This document shows positions 1-10,004 of a stretch of DNA of 64,000 nt, piece by piece; the stretch's first letter is position 1, and every line of letters begins with the position of its first letter. Below the pieces are notes generated by a model. It ran no database searches. It had not been told where the DNA came from and saw only the letters and a program-made list of their open reading frames with translations. This stretch comes from Bolinopsis microptera. Lineage: Eukaryota; Ctenophora; Tentaculata; Lobata; Bolinopsidae. The stretch is from positions 9,601,983 through 9,665,982 of the forward strand of contig NC_087077.1 of assembly GCF_026151205.1 (NCBI RefSeq), in the 5' to 3' direction. The position numbers and the translations under genes are program-made.

Positions 1-996
1 TTTAGCCTTTAAACACTGTAATAAGGTGATTTTATATAAATTGCTAGAGTTCTATGGAACTCAACAGCACTTGCTGGCAAACCTTTATATTACAATAGCT
101 ATGTAGTCCCAGCCGCTATTTTGATTTATCCCAGTCCCAACCAGAATGAGGTTTTTTTCCCTCTTTTTTAGGGAGCAAACTTGTCACATTGGTCCAAGAG
201 CATAAGAGTATAAACCGGATGTTTAGGCAAGGTGCTAGGATCTCATGACCTTAAATAGGTCAATAAATGACCAATTGCGATATGTTACAATGGAGTTTCT
301 AGCATGTTCGCAAGCATTGTTTATGAACAATGAACATAGGGTTGCATAGAAATATACACAATTTTCAAAATCAATTTAACTTAAATGAACAAAACGAAAA
401 AGTCTTAAAAACATAAAAATCTTAAAAATATGAGGGTTGTCCTCACTTTGCCGCTCCACACAACCTGAGCGTATTATCATGCTTGATAATTTCAATCAAA
501 AACTTTCTCAAAGTCCGTTATGACTCAGATGACACTTTAATTTTTTGAGAACTCAGCTAAATGAAAGGAACCCAACAGTACTGTGCCATCTCCGAGACGT
601 GTAAAGAAAGTAAAACATTTCAGCACTGAAGTTCAGACCTGCGACATGAGTGATATTTCTCAAGTATAGCTAGGGAATGATATAGCAATTAACAGAACTG
701 CTTTGGTAAGAGAGTATTCAAAATTTACTGATGATGGAAGGATAGTCTGCAATAACACGATTTTATTGCAGCCCCCTTCCTATACCCTTTGGAGTAAGCA
801 TTAAGATGGAAGTATTGGTAATGAGTCTCATCTTCAGAGTTAACAGACCAGTGGCTTCTCTGCTATATTTTCGCTCAGATGAGCATACAGTGCTGCACCT
901 ACTTTGAAGTTGTGAGCTTGTCGATATAATTCTAAAATGTCAAAATAAACACATTATCACTTTCTGTAACAGCAAAAGGTCCATGGCCGACTTAAC
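1..996. other. Non-coding stretch, nothing recognised
   Basis: AT-rich sequence with no open frame of convincing composition and no recognised repeat partner inside the window. Confidence 0.5.
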
Positions 997-1314
997 AATA
1001 AAACAAAAGTTAATAAAACAAAAGTTAAATTTATTACCAATTATTCAATCAATACATATCATAAATTCTAATATTGGAAACACAATGCAGAATGGATGTC
1101 TTAAACTATAATTTGTTGTCACTAATAATCTATTTACTTTCAAAGTTGAAATTTAGTTAAGTATGAAATGCCACCACATCATAGTTAGGGTAAAATATAA
1201 TTCTTAAAAATTTTAAAATTAAGAAGATTGCTCTATGACTTAAAATTTAAAATTTAGCAAAAGATGTCTAATTTTTAAATAGTTGGTTACAGTCTATGAC
1301 AGTACTGGCATGAC
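997..1314 (-). repeat. Left copy of a 318-bp dispersed repeat (inverted partner at 18,025-18,343)
   Basis: Reads as the reverse complement of 18,025-18,343 with few mismatches. It runs from the doubled AACAAAAGTTAATAA motif at the outer side to CAGTACTGGCATGAC at the inner side. The partner lies inside an approximately 800-bp insertion whose empty site is visible at 19.6 kb, so both are best read as copies of one mobile repeat in opposite orientation, not as the ends of a 17-kb element. Confidence 0.8.
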
Positions 1315-1751
1315 CAACAGCTGAGCAAGGTTCCATCATTCTGAACTGTTCCAGAGATGTGTATGTTGAAATTGTGGGAAGCCAGGGACTAACTTTTGAG
1401 TAAAAGTTTGTTTGTTTAAAAGATTTTATTTTGATAAGCAGAGCATATCTATAAAATTGGAAAATTCCAGAGAAACAAACTTTAGAGGTCGCAACGTGAG
1501 ATAACATCGTTTTGCGGTATGCCCCTATAATAAAGCCGAGTGGGGAAATACTTAAAATTAGTAGTTTATACATACAAATTACCCCCACACATATTGACGA
1601 AATATTGACGAAATATTCTGTAAAACCCTCTGGTGTCGAGATTACTCCATCAGATCCCAAATTCGGATCCACTACTGTTAAGGAGACCCGCATCCAGTAG
1701 GGACTGTCAGCGGTAAGCTACAGCTCCTGCTGGTAATCGACTCGGAAAACA
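1315..1751. other. Spacer or possible 5' region of the adjacent retroelement
   Basis: Contains a short plus-strand open frame (1,512-1,700) with no recognisable domain. It could be untranslated leader of the PHD-RT element that follows. No promoter signal could be supported. Confidence 0.3.
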
Positions 1752-2240
1752 GTGGTGGTCCCCGTTTTTGGGTTGGAAATGATGAAAACCAGATCTAAAT
1801 CTAACAATGAAGTAGACTGTATTCAGTTGGTTCCTTTTGGTGGCACACTGGTACCAGAAATTGACATCAGAAGTGGATCAAGCTCGGACAGTACATTAGA
1901 CATTCTGCTTCAGCCTGATAATCTAAGGGAAGTTACATCTGACAGCCAGACCTCAACTGACATCTCCGGAGAGACCAATGATACCTGCCCTGTTTGTTCC
2001 TCTCTGTGTACTGACCTTGATGCGGCAGTTTGCTGCAATAGTTGCGAAAGATGGTTCCACTGTACTTGTATTAACATGAGTAGCCTAATCTATGAACAGC
2101 TTATAAACACTTCCACTGGTTGGTTCTGTAACGAGTGTGTTGATATACAATCAACTTCTGAAAATAGTACTCAGTTAACTCAGTTCCTTCTGGAACTAGG
2201 AGACCCTGATGTTACAGGAACCCAAAGAGAAGACGAGTGA
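1752..2240 (+). CDS. PHD-finger protein or N-terminal part of the R2-type element
   Basis: 162 aa. The PHD-type zinc finger lies around residues 77-126, with the pairs CPVC and CNSC, a WFHCTC core and a closing CNEC, giving the Cys4-His-Cys3 pattern. PHD fingers read histone tails and in LINEs may guide chromatin binding; that role is inference. The frame overlaps the RT frame by 32 nt (2,209-2,240). It is therefore either a separate ORF1 or the N-terminus of one polyprotein joined by a frameshift. The start is the first ATG of the frame and is not certain. Confidence 0.65.
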   Translation: MVVPVFGLEMMKTRSKSNNEVDCIQLVPFGGTLVPEIDIRSGSSSDSTLDILLQPDNLREVTSDSQTSTDISGETNDTCPVCSSLCTDLDAAVCCNSCERWFHCTCINMSSLIYEQLINTSTGWFCNECVDIQSTSENSTQLTQFLLELGDPDVTGTQREDE

Positions 2241-3861
2241 AGTTGATGAGCAAGAAGTAATGGTTGAGGCTCCGGCTATTCAGTGCTCACTTCCTGACTA
2301 CGAGAGTTCACAGATCTCCTCCCTCCTTTTGTTAGGTCCATGGAAAGGTGAAGAAGTGAAGATTAAGTGTGAGGAAATTTACGATGAGATTGTTCAATGG
2401 AAGAGAAATCTATTTATTCTCCCCTCAGGGGCGATTGGCAAGGTGTTCATAGAGGAGATGACCAAGGTTGTTAAAAACTTTGGATCAGGCAGTGCTATGG
2501 AGAGAATTTGTTTGACACTCTTAATGATAATGCCGGCCTTGCTGCTTCAGAAGCCAACCAAGAAATCAAAGACTGCAGACCACAGCAAAGCCTTGAAACG
2601 AAGAATGGAACTATGGCAAGAGGGAAAGTTGACTGAACTCCTGAGAGAAGGTAGAGAAATCCAGAGGAGGATTGGAGGAAGGAAGTACGAGAAGGGACAG
2701 ATTGAAAAGGTGTTCACTCAACTGATGATGGAGGGAAAAGTATCTGCGGCAATGCGCTGGATAGGAGAGAGAGCAACATGTGCGCTTAACCCCACAGCAG
2801 AAGTTATTAAAGTCCTCAAGGAGAAACATCCGAAAGCCACCCCAGCCCCAGAAGGCAGTTGCCTTAATGGCCCATTTAGACATGTGGAACCGGTCATTTT
2901 TGATAGCATAGACGGAGACAGGATCAGGCATGTAGCCAAGCAAGTTCAGGGTGCTGGAGGGCCTTCAGGCTTGGATTCTGACGGGTGGAAACGGATTCTG
3001 TGTTCAAAGCAGTTCGGGAAAAAGTCAGATGCTCTTTGTAGCGCTATTGCAAACATGGTGAGAGTCCTTTGTGTCAGATATGTTGACCCTGATTTACTGA
3101 AATCCTTCACTGCTTGTAGGCTGGTGCCTCTGGATAAGAAGCCCGGGGTGCGCCCTATAAGGATTGGTGAGGTTATCAGAAGAATTGTTGGCAAATCAGT
3201 TATGATGACATTGCAAGAAGATTTTGCTACCTCAACAGCACCTATTCAGGTTTGTGCGGGCCTTCAAGGAGGAGTGGAGGCTGCAGTCCATGCAGCCAGA
3301 GAGCTCTTTGAAACCCCTGATACAGAAGCAATGATCTTTGTTGATGCTGAGAATGCTTTCAATTTGTTGAACAGAGAAGCAGCACTTAATAACATGTATG
3401 TGGTTTGCCCAGAGGCTGCAACATATCTGATGAACATCTACAGATCCCCTGCGGAGTTATTTATATCTGGCGGAGAGGAGATGATCTTAAGTGAATCTGG
3501 CACTACTCAAGGAGATCCACCTGCCATGGGTTTCTATGCTTGTGCAACTATGCCCTTAATCTACTCTACACACAACATAGAAGGCACCAAACAGATTTGG
3601 TATGCTGATGACTCAGCTGCAGGAGGAAAGTTAGTTGGGCTGCAAAAATGGTGGAAAACTTTGTGTCGCAATGGACCAGGGTTTGGATACCAGCCAAAAC
3701 CTGCCAAGACATGGATAGTGGTGAAGCCTGATTTTGAACAAGCTGCAAAAAAGATGTTTCCTGATGTCAACATCACAACGGTTGGGAAAGGGTATTTAGG
3801 CAGTTTTATTGGGTCAATAGAAGAGCTTTATAGACCAGAAAGTGGAGGAATGGTGTCGTGA
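2209..3861 (+). CDS. Reverse transcriptase of the R2-type element (frame broken at its 3' end)
   Basis: 550 aa in one frame. RT motif A is seen as FVDAENAFN, motif B as TTQGDPPAMGFY and motif C as WYADDSA (Y465-D468). The finger region includes RPIRIGEVIRRIVGK. An upstream helical, basic segment (residues about 120-190) resembles the linker of this family. Translation runs into a premature TGA near 3,861. The protein clearly continues in the next frame at 3,842, so a single-base insertion or a two-base deletion has split one long ORF. RNA-templated DNA synthesis at a nicked target is the family function. Confidence 0.8.
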   Translation: MLQEPKEKTSEVDEQEVMVEAPAIQCSLPDYESSQISSLLLLGPWKGEEVKIKCEEIYDEIVQWKRNLFILPSGAIGKVFIEEMTKVVKNFGSGSAMERICLTLLMIMPALLLQKPTKKSKTADHSKALKRRMELWQEGKLTELLREGREIQRRIGGRKYEKGQIEKVFTQLMMEGKVSAAMRWIGERATCALNPTAEVIKVLKEKHPKATPAPEGSCLNGPFRHVEPVIFDSIDGDRIRHVAKQVQGAGGPSGLDSDGWKRILCSKQFGKKSDALCSAIANMVRVLCVRYVDPDLLKSFTACRLVPLDKKPGVRPIRIGEVIRRIVGKSVMMTLQEDFATSTAPIQVCAGLQGGVEAAVHAARELFETPDTEAMIFVDAENAFNLLNREAALNNMYVVCPEAATYLMNIYRSPAELFISGGEEMILSESGTTQGDPPAMGFYACATMPLIYSTHNIEGTKQIWYADDSAAGGKLVGLQKWWKTLCRNGPGFGYQPKPAKTWIVVKPDFEQAAKKMFPDVNITTVGKGYLGSFIGSIEELYRPESGGMVS

Positions 3862-4648
3862 CGTGAAGCAATTAGCAGGAATTGCATCAAGAGAGCCTCA
3901 AGTTGCATACTCTGCATTTGTATATGGACTTTCGAGAAGATGGAACTATGTGTGTAGGACTACACCTGAGATAGCAGATAGACTTCAACCACTCGAACTT
4001 ACCATCAGAGAGGAGTTCATTCCAGCAATCCTTGATAGAGCATTTAGTTGCACTGACACTCTTAGAGAGATATTTTCTCTACCACCAAGGTATGGAGGGC
4101 TGGGTATCCCTATAATAACAGAACTGGCCAACTCAGAGTTCCTGTATTCAGTCAAAGCTACAGTTTTGCTAAAAACGGCTATACTAAGCCAAGAGGTAAA
4201 CTATCTTGAAGACAAGGATAAAAGCCATGAAATCAAGACATCCATCAGTAAAGATCGCAATGAGTATTACACCAGAAGACAGGAGGCAATTCAGGAGTCT
4301 CTGTCACAAACATCTAAACTTATGTTACAGCTAGCAGCAGAGAAGGGTGCAAGTTCCTGGCTAACCACTTTACCACTCAAAAGCTATGGTTATCTCCTGA
4401 ATAAGCAACAGTTTTCAGATGCTATAGCTTTAAGATATAACCTGAAGCTGAAAGATTGTCCAAAACTTTGTACTTGTGGTGATTCCTACTCCGCAAACCA
4501 TGCCCTCACGTGTAAACTTGGGGGTTATGTGACCTTGAGGCATAACTCACTTCGAGATACAATAGCTAATATCATGCGGACAGTCAAATGCAAAGACGTT
4601 CAGACAGAGCCCCCTCTTCTTCCAGTCAGCGGCATGCAGTTACCATGA
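3842..4648 (+). pseudogene. RT thumb and zinc-knuckle region of the R2-type element, ending in a nonsense codon
   Basis: Continues the RT protein in another frame (VEEWCRDVKQLAGIASREPQ). A helical thumb region is followed by a cysteine/histidine knuckle around residues 217-235 (CPKLCTCG, then NHALTC), as in restriction-endonuclease LINEs just before the nuclease. The frame ends at TGA 4,646-4,648, but the same frame goes on with clearly related sequence, so this is a nonsense mutation and not the natural terminus. Confidence 0.75.
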
Positions 4649-5123
4649 GGTACAGTAACTGGAGATCAAGCCCGACTAGATATATCAGCAAGATCAGTTT
4701 GGAATGCGTTGGAAAGAGCATTTTCTGATGTAAGAGTGTTTCACGCTCCTGCTCCAACCAACGCCGCTAAACCAATTCCTATGATGTATTTGGCTCACGA
4801 GACTGAGAAGAAAAGAGCATATTATGCAAGGGTCCTAGAAGTGGGTCCTAGAAGTGGAAAAAGCTACCTTTACACCTTTAGTTTTCTCCACAACAGGAGG
4901 CATGGGAGTCGAAGCACAACGCTTGATTAAAAAGCTTGCACAAAAGATGGAATCTCCAACGGGTCAGCGTTATTCAGACTCAGTTACATATCTTAGAAAG
5001 CGCTTGCGCTTTGAGGTATTAAAGACAACGGTTATTTCGATAAGGGGGGACAGAGGGCCCAAGTTGCGATATAAACCAGACAATATTGAAGATTTAGATT
5101 TAAATATTGAGCCCTTTGGCTAG
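4649..5123 (+). pseudogene. C-terminal restriction-like endonuclease region, frameshifted
   Basis: In frame with the previous segment after the TGA, it reads RLDISARSVWN and SDVRVFHA followed by EKKRAYYARVLEV. The acidic-acidic-lysine spacing suggests a PD-(D/E)XK nuclease that would nick the target. At about 4,831-4,857 the motif GGTCCTAGAAGTG is duplicated in tandem (13 bp), shifting the frame. The protein resumes at about 4,854 with ATFTPLVFSTTGGMG and ends at TAG 5,121-5,123. The nuclease assignment rests on position and motif spacing and is moderate. Confidence 0.65.
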
Positions 5124-6197
5124 AGAATACTTTCTTGAATATTTTCGATAGTTTTTAATATTGGTAATATTAATGAATTGTAATTGATTGATATGTAATA
5201 TTTAGGCCCGTGGCCAGTTTTCACAAAGATAGGGTTTAATGATTAGTAACACATTTGTATTGATAGAGTACAAGTTTTATTACATATTACGCATTACGGT
5301 ATTTAAACAATGTTTATTTTGCTACAATTATAATTGAAAAAATATAAAAGATGAGCTACTAAATAGATCAAAGTGTAGTAAAGTAATATTGACTATGTTT
5401 ATTTGACAGGAAAATTCTTCAATTTAAATATTGCCATAATTTGTAAATTTATAACTTACCAAGACGCGCGCCAACTTGGACTCGTCGACGGTCTTGTACG
5501 TACAGTTTTTTATTAGGAATAAATATTTTACGAGTATCACCCGTTGAAGCAATAATCAGTAATATCACGAAAACAGTTTTTTGTATCTGAGCTGTTTATT
5601 CTACAAAATTTTAACAAAATAAATGCGTTGTACGTAATGTGTATCGAATTTAAAAGTGTTCAGATTCAACATTAAAGTACTAAGTTTTTTACCTGAGGAC
5701 TCCAGGCTTTAATGTTGTTAACGAATAGAGATTAGGCGGAATGACAGGCTGAGCGCGGCCCAGTAATAAGTTTTGTGTCGTTTAGTTAATTATTGACGGA
5801 TGTTACTCGTATAAATTTCTTCGAAGTAGCGCGCGCCGCTTTCTTCTCAAAATGCCCGATGGCATGTGCTATGTACTACGATTGAAGTAGCGCGCGCCGG
5901 GCTAGATCATTAACAATGGTTAAGTTAATTACAACTCCTTAAACCTATTTTGAAATAATAATTGAATTAAAAAACAACAATTTTATTTATAGTACCTATG
6001 TCAATAAATTGTAAGTATTATAGGCCGTGCACCATCGACCGTAAGACGCGCGCGCTGACCATTGAATTTTTAAGCTCGTATTTCGGCCATGAGCACATTA
6101 TTTCGGAAAAAACCAAAAAGTTATAGTACTTCCCATGTAACAATTTTGTTGAAATTTGGTCAGCTCACATAAACATTTATGTTCAACTGAACCTAAA
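5124..6197. other. Non-coding spacer with CG-rich motifs
   Basis: May include the 3' end of the preceding LINE. The motif GAAGTAGCGCGCGCCG occurs twice (5,823-5,838 and 5,884-5,899), and shorter GCGCGC runs sit at about 5,464 and 6,044, standing out against AT-rich DNA. No gene seen. Confidence 0.4.
5691..5766 (+). repeat. Direct repeat, first copy (second at 6,521-6,602)
   Basis: Begins ACCTGAGGAC and ends GAGCGCGGCCCAGTAA. The second copy at 6,521-6,602 has the same ends and a small internal expansion. Copies about 830 bp apart in the same orientation. Confidence 0.85.
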
Positions 6198-6445
6198 TTA
6201 GTTTGTCATGTTTATTGAAGTTTGAGGATATTGGTAAATATTAGTGGCCCTATTAAATGGCACGATGTGATAAAATGTGTCACACTATGAAACTGTATCA
6301 ACCGTAAATGGATAAGATAATCGTCCCATCCTCTAGGCAAACTTTGTCACATAACAATATGTTTATCAAATGATCAGATATCGCTTAAATTCGGCCGGCA
6401 GTGACACGTCCGTTTGTGTCCGCTTGCCTCATAGAATCCGAAAAT

Positions 6446-6510
6446 GACAGGACAGGACAGGACAGGACAGGACAGGACAGGACAGGACAGGACAGGACAG
6501 GACAGGACAG
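6446..6510. repeat. Microsatellite (GACAG)13
   Basis: Thirteen perfect copies of the pentamer GACAG. A shorter GGACA run recurs at 6,604-6,626 after the 6,521-6,602 repeat, followed by a decamer series of GGCGGACATW type to about 6,700. The apparent proline/cysteine/leucine-rich reading frames on the minus strand here are a by-product of the repeat. Confidence 0.95.
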
Positions 6511-6520
6511 GAAAGGACTT

Positions 6521-6602
6521 ACCTGAGGACCCCAGGCTTTAATGTTGTAAACAACAACCGAATAGAGATTATGCGGAATGACAGGCTGAGCGCGGCCCAG
6601 TA
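6521..6602 (+). repeat. Direct repeat, second copy (first at 5,691-5,766)
   Basis: Same ends as the 5,691 copy, with an inserted ACAACAACC-like expansion. It interrupts the GACAG satellite, so it may have been inserted or carried with it. Confidence 0.8.
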
Positions 6603-6798
6603 AGAAAGGACAGGACAGGACAGGAAATAGGCGGACATTGGCGGACATAGGCGGACATAATGCATAAGCGGACATTAGCGGACAAAAGTGGACAAACTTT
6701 GAACTTGGACGAAAAAATTAATGAGGCTGGTGATACTTTTTTTAAAATGTAGAATTTTATGTGGTTCAACCTGTAGCTCCTGTTTTGAAGGTATTTTG

Positions 6799-8066
6799 AG
6801 TGAAACAAATTTTTTAGTGAAACAAATTTAAAATTTTATCCTTTATTTTACAATCATAATATAATAATATTTATAAGCCTCCGTTTTGAAAGTTTTAAAT
6901 TTTAATATATTCAAATTTCTATTTAAAATTCAATTTAATGTATAAGTCAATAACTGGCCGCCAAAGCCGCGCATTCTTAAAAACATGATTAAATTGTTTA
7001 TGATTATACGACAAATAGAAATAAATTTAAAATTATCCGTGGTTTTTTAAAAATAAATTATAATCTTACCTAAATCCAAAGCCAGCTCTGTAAAATTTAC
7101 TTTTAGATCAAAATATATCGTCAATTCTAAATATTTACAATGCAACATTTCATTAATTTACATACAAGCGTACTCCAGCCCCTGCACGCATCCGTTCTTA
7201 TGCGGCGCGGCTCAAGCCGCGCACGCACGTATTATTTTATACTTTTTGCTTTCTAATAAATATCGTGTCAATGTGTACGTCTAAATGTTCATGCGTTGTG
7301 TAAACCGAATCCAATTGAGATTAGTGACAAGGATAAGGACCCAAGTGCCTGTACGGCTTTTTCGGACCCCTGTGGACCACTACTCTTGAAGTCGCTCTAC
7401 AACTATTGAACATTTATAACTGTTATATAATATATAACGACATTTGACAATTATTATCATTAATCTATAATCTAGCTGTCTTGCTGAGGGGGAGGAGTAA
7501 ACGCTTCACAAACTAAAGTGCTTACAACATACAAAATTTAAAACCATCAACACGGTTATAGTTCATATCAAGGGCCAATTTGGTATACCTCTATTTCGTT
7601 GTAATATCTAGTATATCTTCATATCTTAATACTATAATGAAATACAATAGGATACATGTTTCGAGAAAGAAAGGTTGGTCCCGATTATTAACAAAAGTAA
7701 ACAAAAGTCCATCAGGGACTCCACGGAGTCGAAAAAGGTACACGGCTGCTGTCTGGTGCTGCTAGGCATTTATTGATCAAGATGTTTTATTGTATTGGTT
7801 TTTGATGATTCTATTGTTCGTGACTAATCAAGTTCTAAGTGGGGGTATAAAGTGCTGCTTAAGATACTTCGTCATCTCATATCCAGTATAATGAATAAGA
7901 TAGTAAACAATATAGTTTCAGTAGTTGACCCATACAGTTAAGTCCGTCATAACTCACAATTATTAGTCATCTGTCAATTGTCAAAGTCGTTGTGTGTTTA
8001 GTCGCTGAGTTAGCAGTAAGATAAGTTGTTACGCGCGCGCGCGTTTAAATTTGAGAAGTGAGATGT
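6799..8066 (-). repeat. 1.27-kb inverted repeat, left arm (antisense copy of a LINE 3' region)
   Basis: Reverse complement of 14,152-15,420 over its whole length with scattered mismatches. Landmarks include the doubled AGTGAAACAAATTT end, the TGGCCGCCAAAGCCGCGC block near 6,956-6,973, and the ACGCGCGCGCGCGT run at 8,031-8,044. The partner is the 3' flank of the AlkB-RT LINE, so the simplest reading is a 5'-truncated antisense copy of that LINE's 3' UTR. A true long terminal inverted repeat is the alternative. Confidence 0.8.
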
Positions 8067-8166
8067 CGAGGACATATTGCCTTAAAACCGTTTGATCCCT
8101 GCCCTTTAACCAGTGTTGTATCATAATTGTTAGATTTACCTAATGTACTATATTTTAGACTAAGGA

Positions 8167-8542
8167 AAGATTTGCTCATAACACGACCTATGTCCACCCA
8201 CTTAGTCCACATGCCTTGCAAATTTACAGCAGGGTATTTGTAATGGTTTAAGTCCCTAATACACGCCAAAGATGGTTCCTCTATAGTCTATACTCAACCG
8301 TAGGAGAAGAGAATTAGGTGACTGTATTTTGTTCTAATGTTGATATTAATATTAGTATGTTAAAGTTGTTACTCCTTTTGTTTTAACGTTTTGATGGTAC
8401 TCTCCTTAAATTATTTTAATGCAGTCACTCAGATGATTTTTAAATCAGGACACTTCAACAAAGACACATACTCTGCCCACAATAAGGGGCCATAATTTTT
8501 AAATTATGTAACAGTATAGAATTATTATTATTAGACTAAGGA
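8167..8542. mobile_element. 376-bp insertion with a 12-bp target duplication
   Basis: The motif TTAGACTAAGGA stands at 8,155-8,166 and again at 8,531-8,542. In the homologous DNA at 22.84 kb (minus strand) it occurs once with no extra sequence. This is therefore a retroposon-like insertion inside the TIR element copy. No RNA polymerase III boxes or coding content recognised. Confidence 0.7.
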
Positions 8543-8894
8543 ATGTTAATTGGGCAGCTATGGTTAGCACAGTCACAAAAATTTGACATTTTTCAATATA
8601 GTGCCTAATATAACAACAAATTTACATTTTATTTCTGAGTAGTTTATATGGGAGTATGAGTCATGCACGTGGCTAATGTTCAGAACTTCTGAACACGCTA
8701 GATTAATAAATGCTAAAATTAAGCCACTATCGTCGAAAACGCTATTTTTTTGTTTACCAATATCCTCAAACTTCCATATAAATTGTAACATTTTATCAAT
8801 ATAAAAAATTTGCTCATGCTGTTTAAAAATAAGAAAAGTGTACCTCAGTTAATGAATATCGGCTTGGTTTAAAGGATTAACAAAAAAAGTTCCC

Positions 8895-10004
8895 ATGGCG
8901 ATGTCAGAGTGCCTATCCAAAGAAAAAGTAAAGTCATTAGACAAATCATTAGAATCAATAAATACCAACATTGCTGAACTACAGAGGGACCTTAAACTTT
9001 TAGCATCTAGACCTTCCCCTGAATCATCCCCATCTACAGACTCATCTGAGCAGTTTCTGAAGAGCATCTCAGAACAACTCACCGCACTTTCTGCAAATGA
9101 GCCCACTGTAGCTGCAGGCATTGCTGAACTAAAACAGTCTATAAGTTCTATACAGCCATTGCATAACCCTGGTCCTTGCATTCCTCCCAACCTACCTCCT
9201 GCACAGCATCCTCGTCCTCCAGCACCACCTGTCCTTTTGCAGCCACCTCATCATGAGCAGAAACCTGTGGAACTGTTCAAAAACGATTTTATAGATCAGA
9301 AGACTGCGGAAGAACTAGTTGACCTATTTGATTTGAGCAGCACAGACTTCAAAATTGAAAACGAACGCTCCTGCCTATCATATGGGGAACGGTACGATTA
9401 TCCTGGATCTAAGTCGTCCAAGACACCAAAGGCAATACCACCACCCTTGAGAAAACTCATCGACAGAATCAACAGTGAGTTTTGTTCAGGTGACCAACCT
9501 CAGGTTAACAGCTGTTTGGTGAATCGGTTTGACGGCACAAGCAGCACCTTGCCTAGACACTCTGATAACGAGCCTTCTATCCACCCGGAATCAAGTATCT
9601 TTACAGTCTCTCTTGGTACTGCATGTCATGTTTCTTTCTCTGATGCTAGTACAGGTATTGATGAGCACAAGCAACTATGTGGCCCAGGATCATTATATGT
9701 AATGACTCGTCGTAGCCAAGCACTGTTCCACCATCGTATCGATGCAGGCGAGATAACTGGGCTGCGCTACAGTATAACATTGAGATCAGTCAGTTCCCTG
9801 AATAGAAACGCTACATGTATCATTGGGGACTCGAACACCGGCGGACTGAAATTCGGTTCTGATCCTGCCAAGTCATTCGGCAAATGGCTTCCTGGAAAAC
9901 GATTCTTTGCCCCAACTGTCGATAGCATTGATCCTTATGTGTCCTGTGGCTATAGAAACTGTGTTATATTGTGTGGGGTTAATGACCTGAAACAACAGAT
10001 GTAA
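8895..10004 (+). CDS. LINE ORF1, N-terminal and middle part: coiled coil, AlkB-like oxygenase, start of SGNH esterase
   Basis: 369 codons to a premature TAA. Residues 8-40 and 50-90 are heptad-like and should form coiled coils, as expected for ORF1 self-assembly. Residues about 95-125 are proline-rich. Residues about 128-300 resemble AlkB-type 2OG-Fe(II) dioxygenases: the iron ligands H222 and D224 (RHSDNE), a distal histidine in FHHRI (H279/H280), and the 2-oxoglutarate arginine in GLRYSITLR (R291/R297). Such enzymes remove methyl groups from nucleic acid bases; a role on element RNA or cDNA is inference. From residue about 308 an SGNH hydrolase begins with GDSN (S313) and GVND (N363). The reading frame then shifts. 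Confidence 0.8.
   Translation: MAMSECLSKEKVKSLDKSLESINTNIAELQRDLKLLASRPSPESSPSTDSSEQFLKSISEQLTALSANEPTVAAGIAELKQSISSIQPLHNPGPCIPPNLPPAQHPRPPAPPVLLQPPHHEQKPVELFKNDFIDQKTAEELVDLFDLSSTDFKIENERSCLSYGERYDYPGSKSSKTPKAIPPPLRKLIDRINSEFCSGDQPQVNSCLVNRFDGTSSTLPRHSDNEPSIHPESSIFTVSLGTACHVSFSDASTGIDEHKQLCGPGSLYVMTRRSQALFHHRIDAGEITGLRYSITLRSVSSLNRNATCIIGDSNTGGLKFGSDPAKSFGKWLPGKRFFAPTVDSIDPYVSCGYRNCVILCGVNDLKQQM

Larger units (their letters stand above)
1752..5123 (+). mobile_element. Decayed non-LTR retrotransposon: PHD - RT - restriction-like endonuclease
   Basis: Consecutive plus-strand reading frames encode a PHD finger, a reverse transcriptase with a YADD box, a thumb/zinc-knuckle region and a C-terminal nuclease-like region. 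This order (N-terminal zinc finger, RT, C-terminal restriction-like endonuclease and no apurinic endonuclease) is that of the R2-type superclade of LINEs; that placement is from family knowledge. The copy is dead: it has a frame change near 3,845, a TGA nonsense codon at 4,646-4,648 and a 13-bp duplication at about 4,831-4,857. Exact 5' and 3' ends were not found. Confidence 0.8.
6198..8780 (-). mobile_element. Second, rearranged copy of the 38-bp-TIR DNA element (reverse orientation)
   Basis: The stretch 6,200-6,402 is the reverse complement of the right end of the element at 22.6-29.36 kb (29,160-29,350). The stretch 8,074-8,780 is the reverse complement of its left end (22,599-22,935). The outer end at 8,780 has lost about 11 bp of the terminal repeat. 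Between the two ends lie satellite DNA (6.45-6.7 kb), an antisense LINE 3' segment (6,799-8,066) and a 376-bp insertion (8,167-8,542). No transposase was found. Confidence 0.65.

Noticed and set aside
6385-6808. Minus-strand cysteine/proline-rich proteins
   Set aside because: Direct translation of the GACAG microsatellite.
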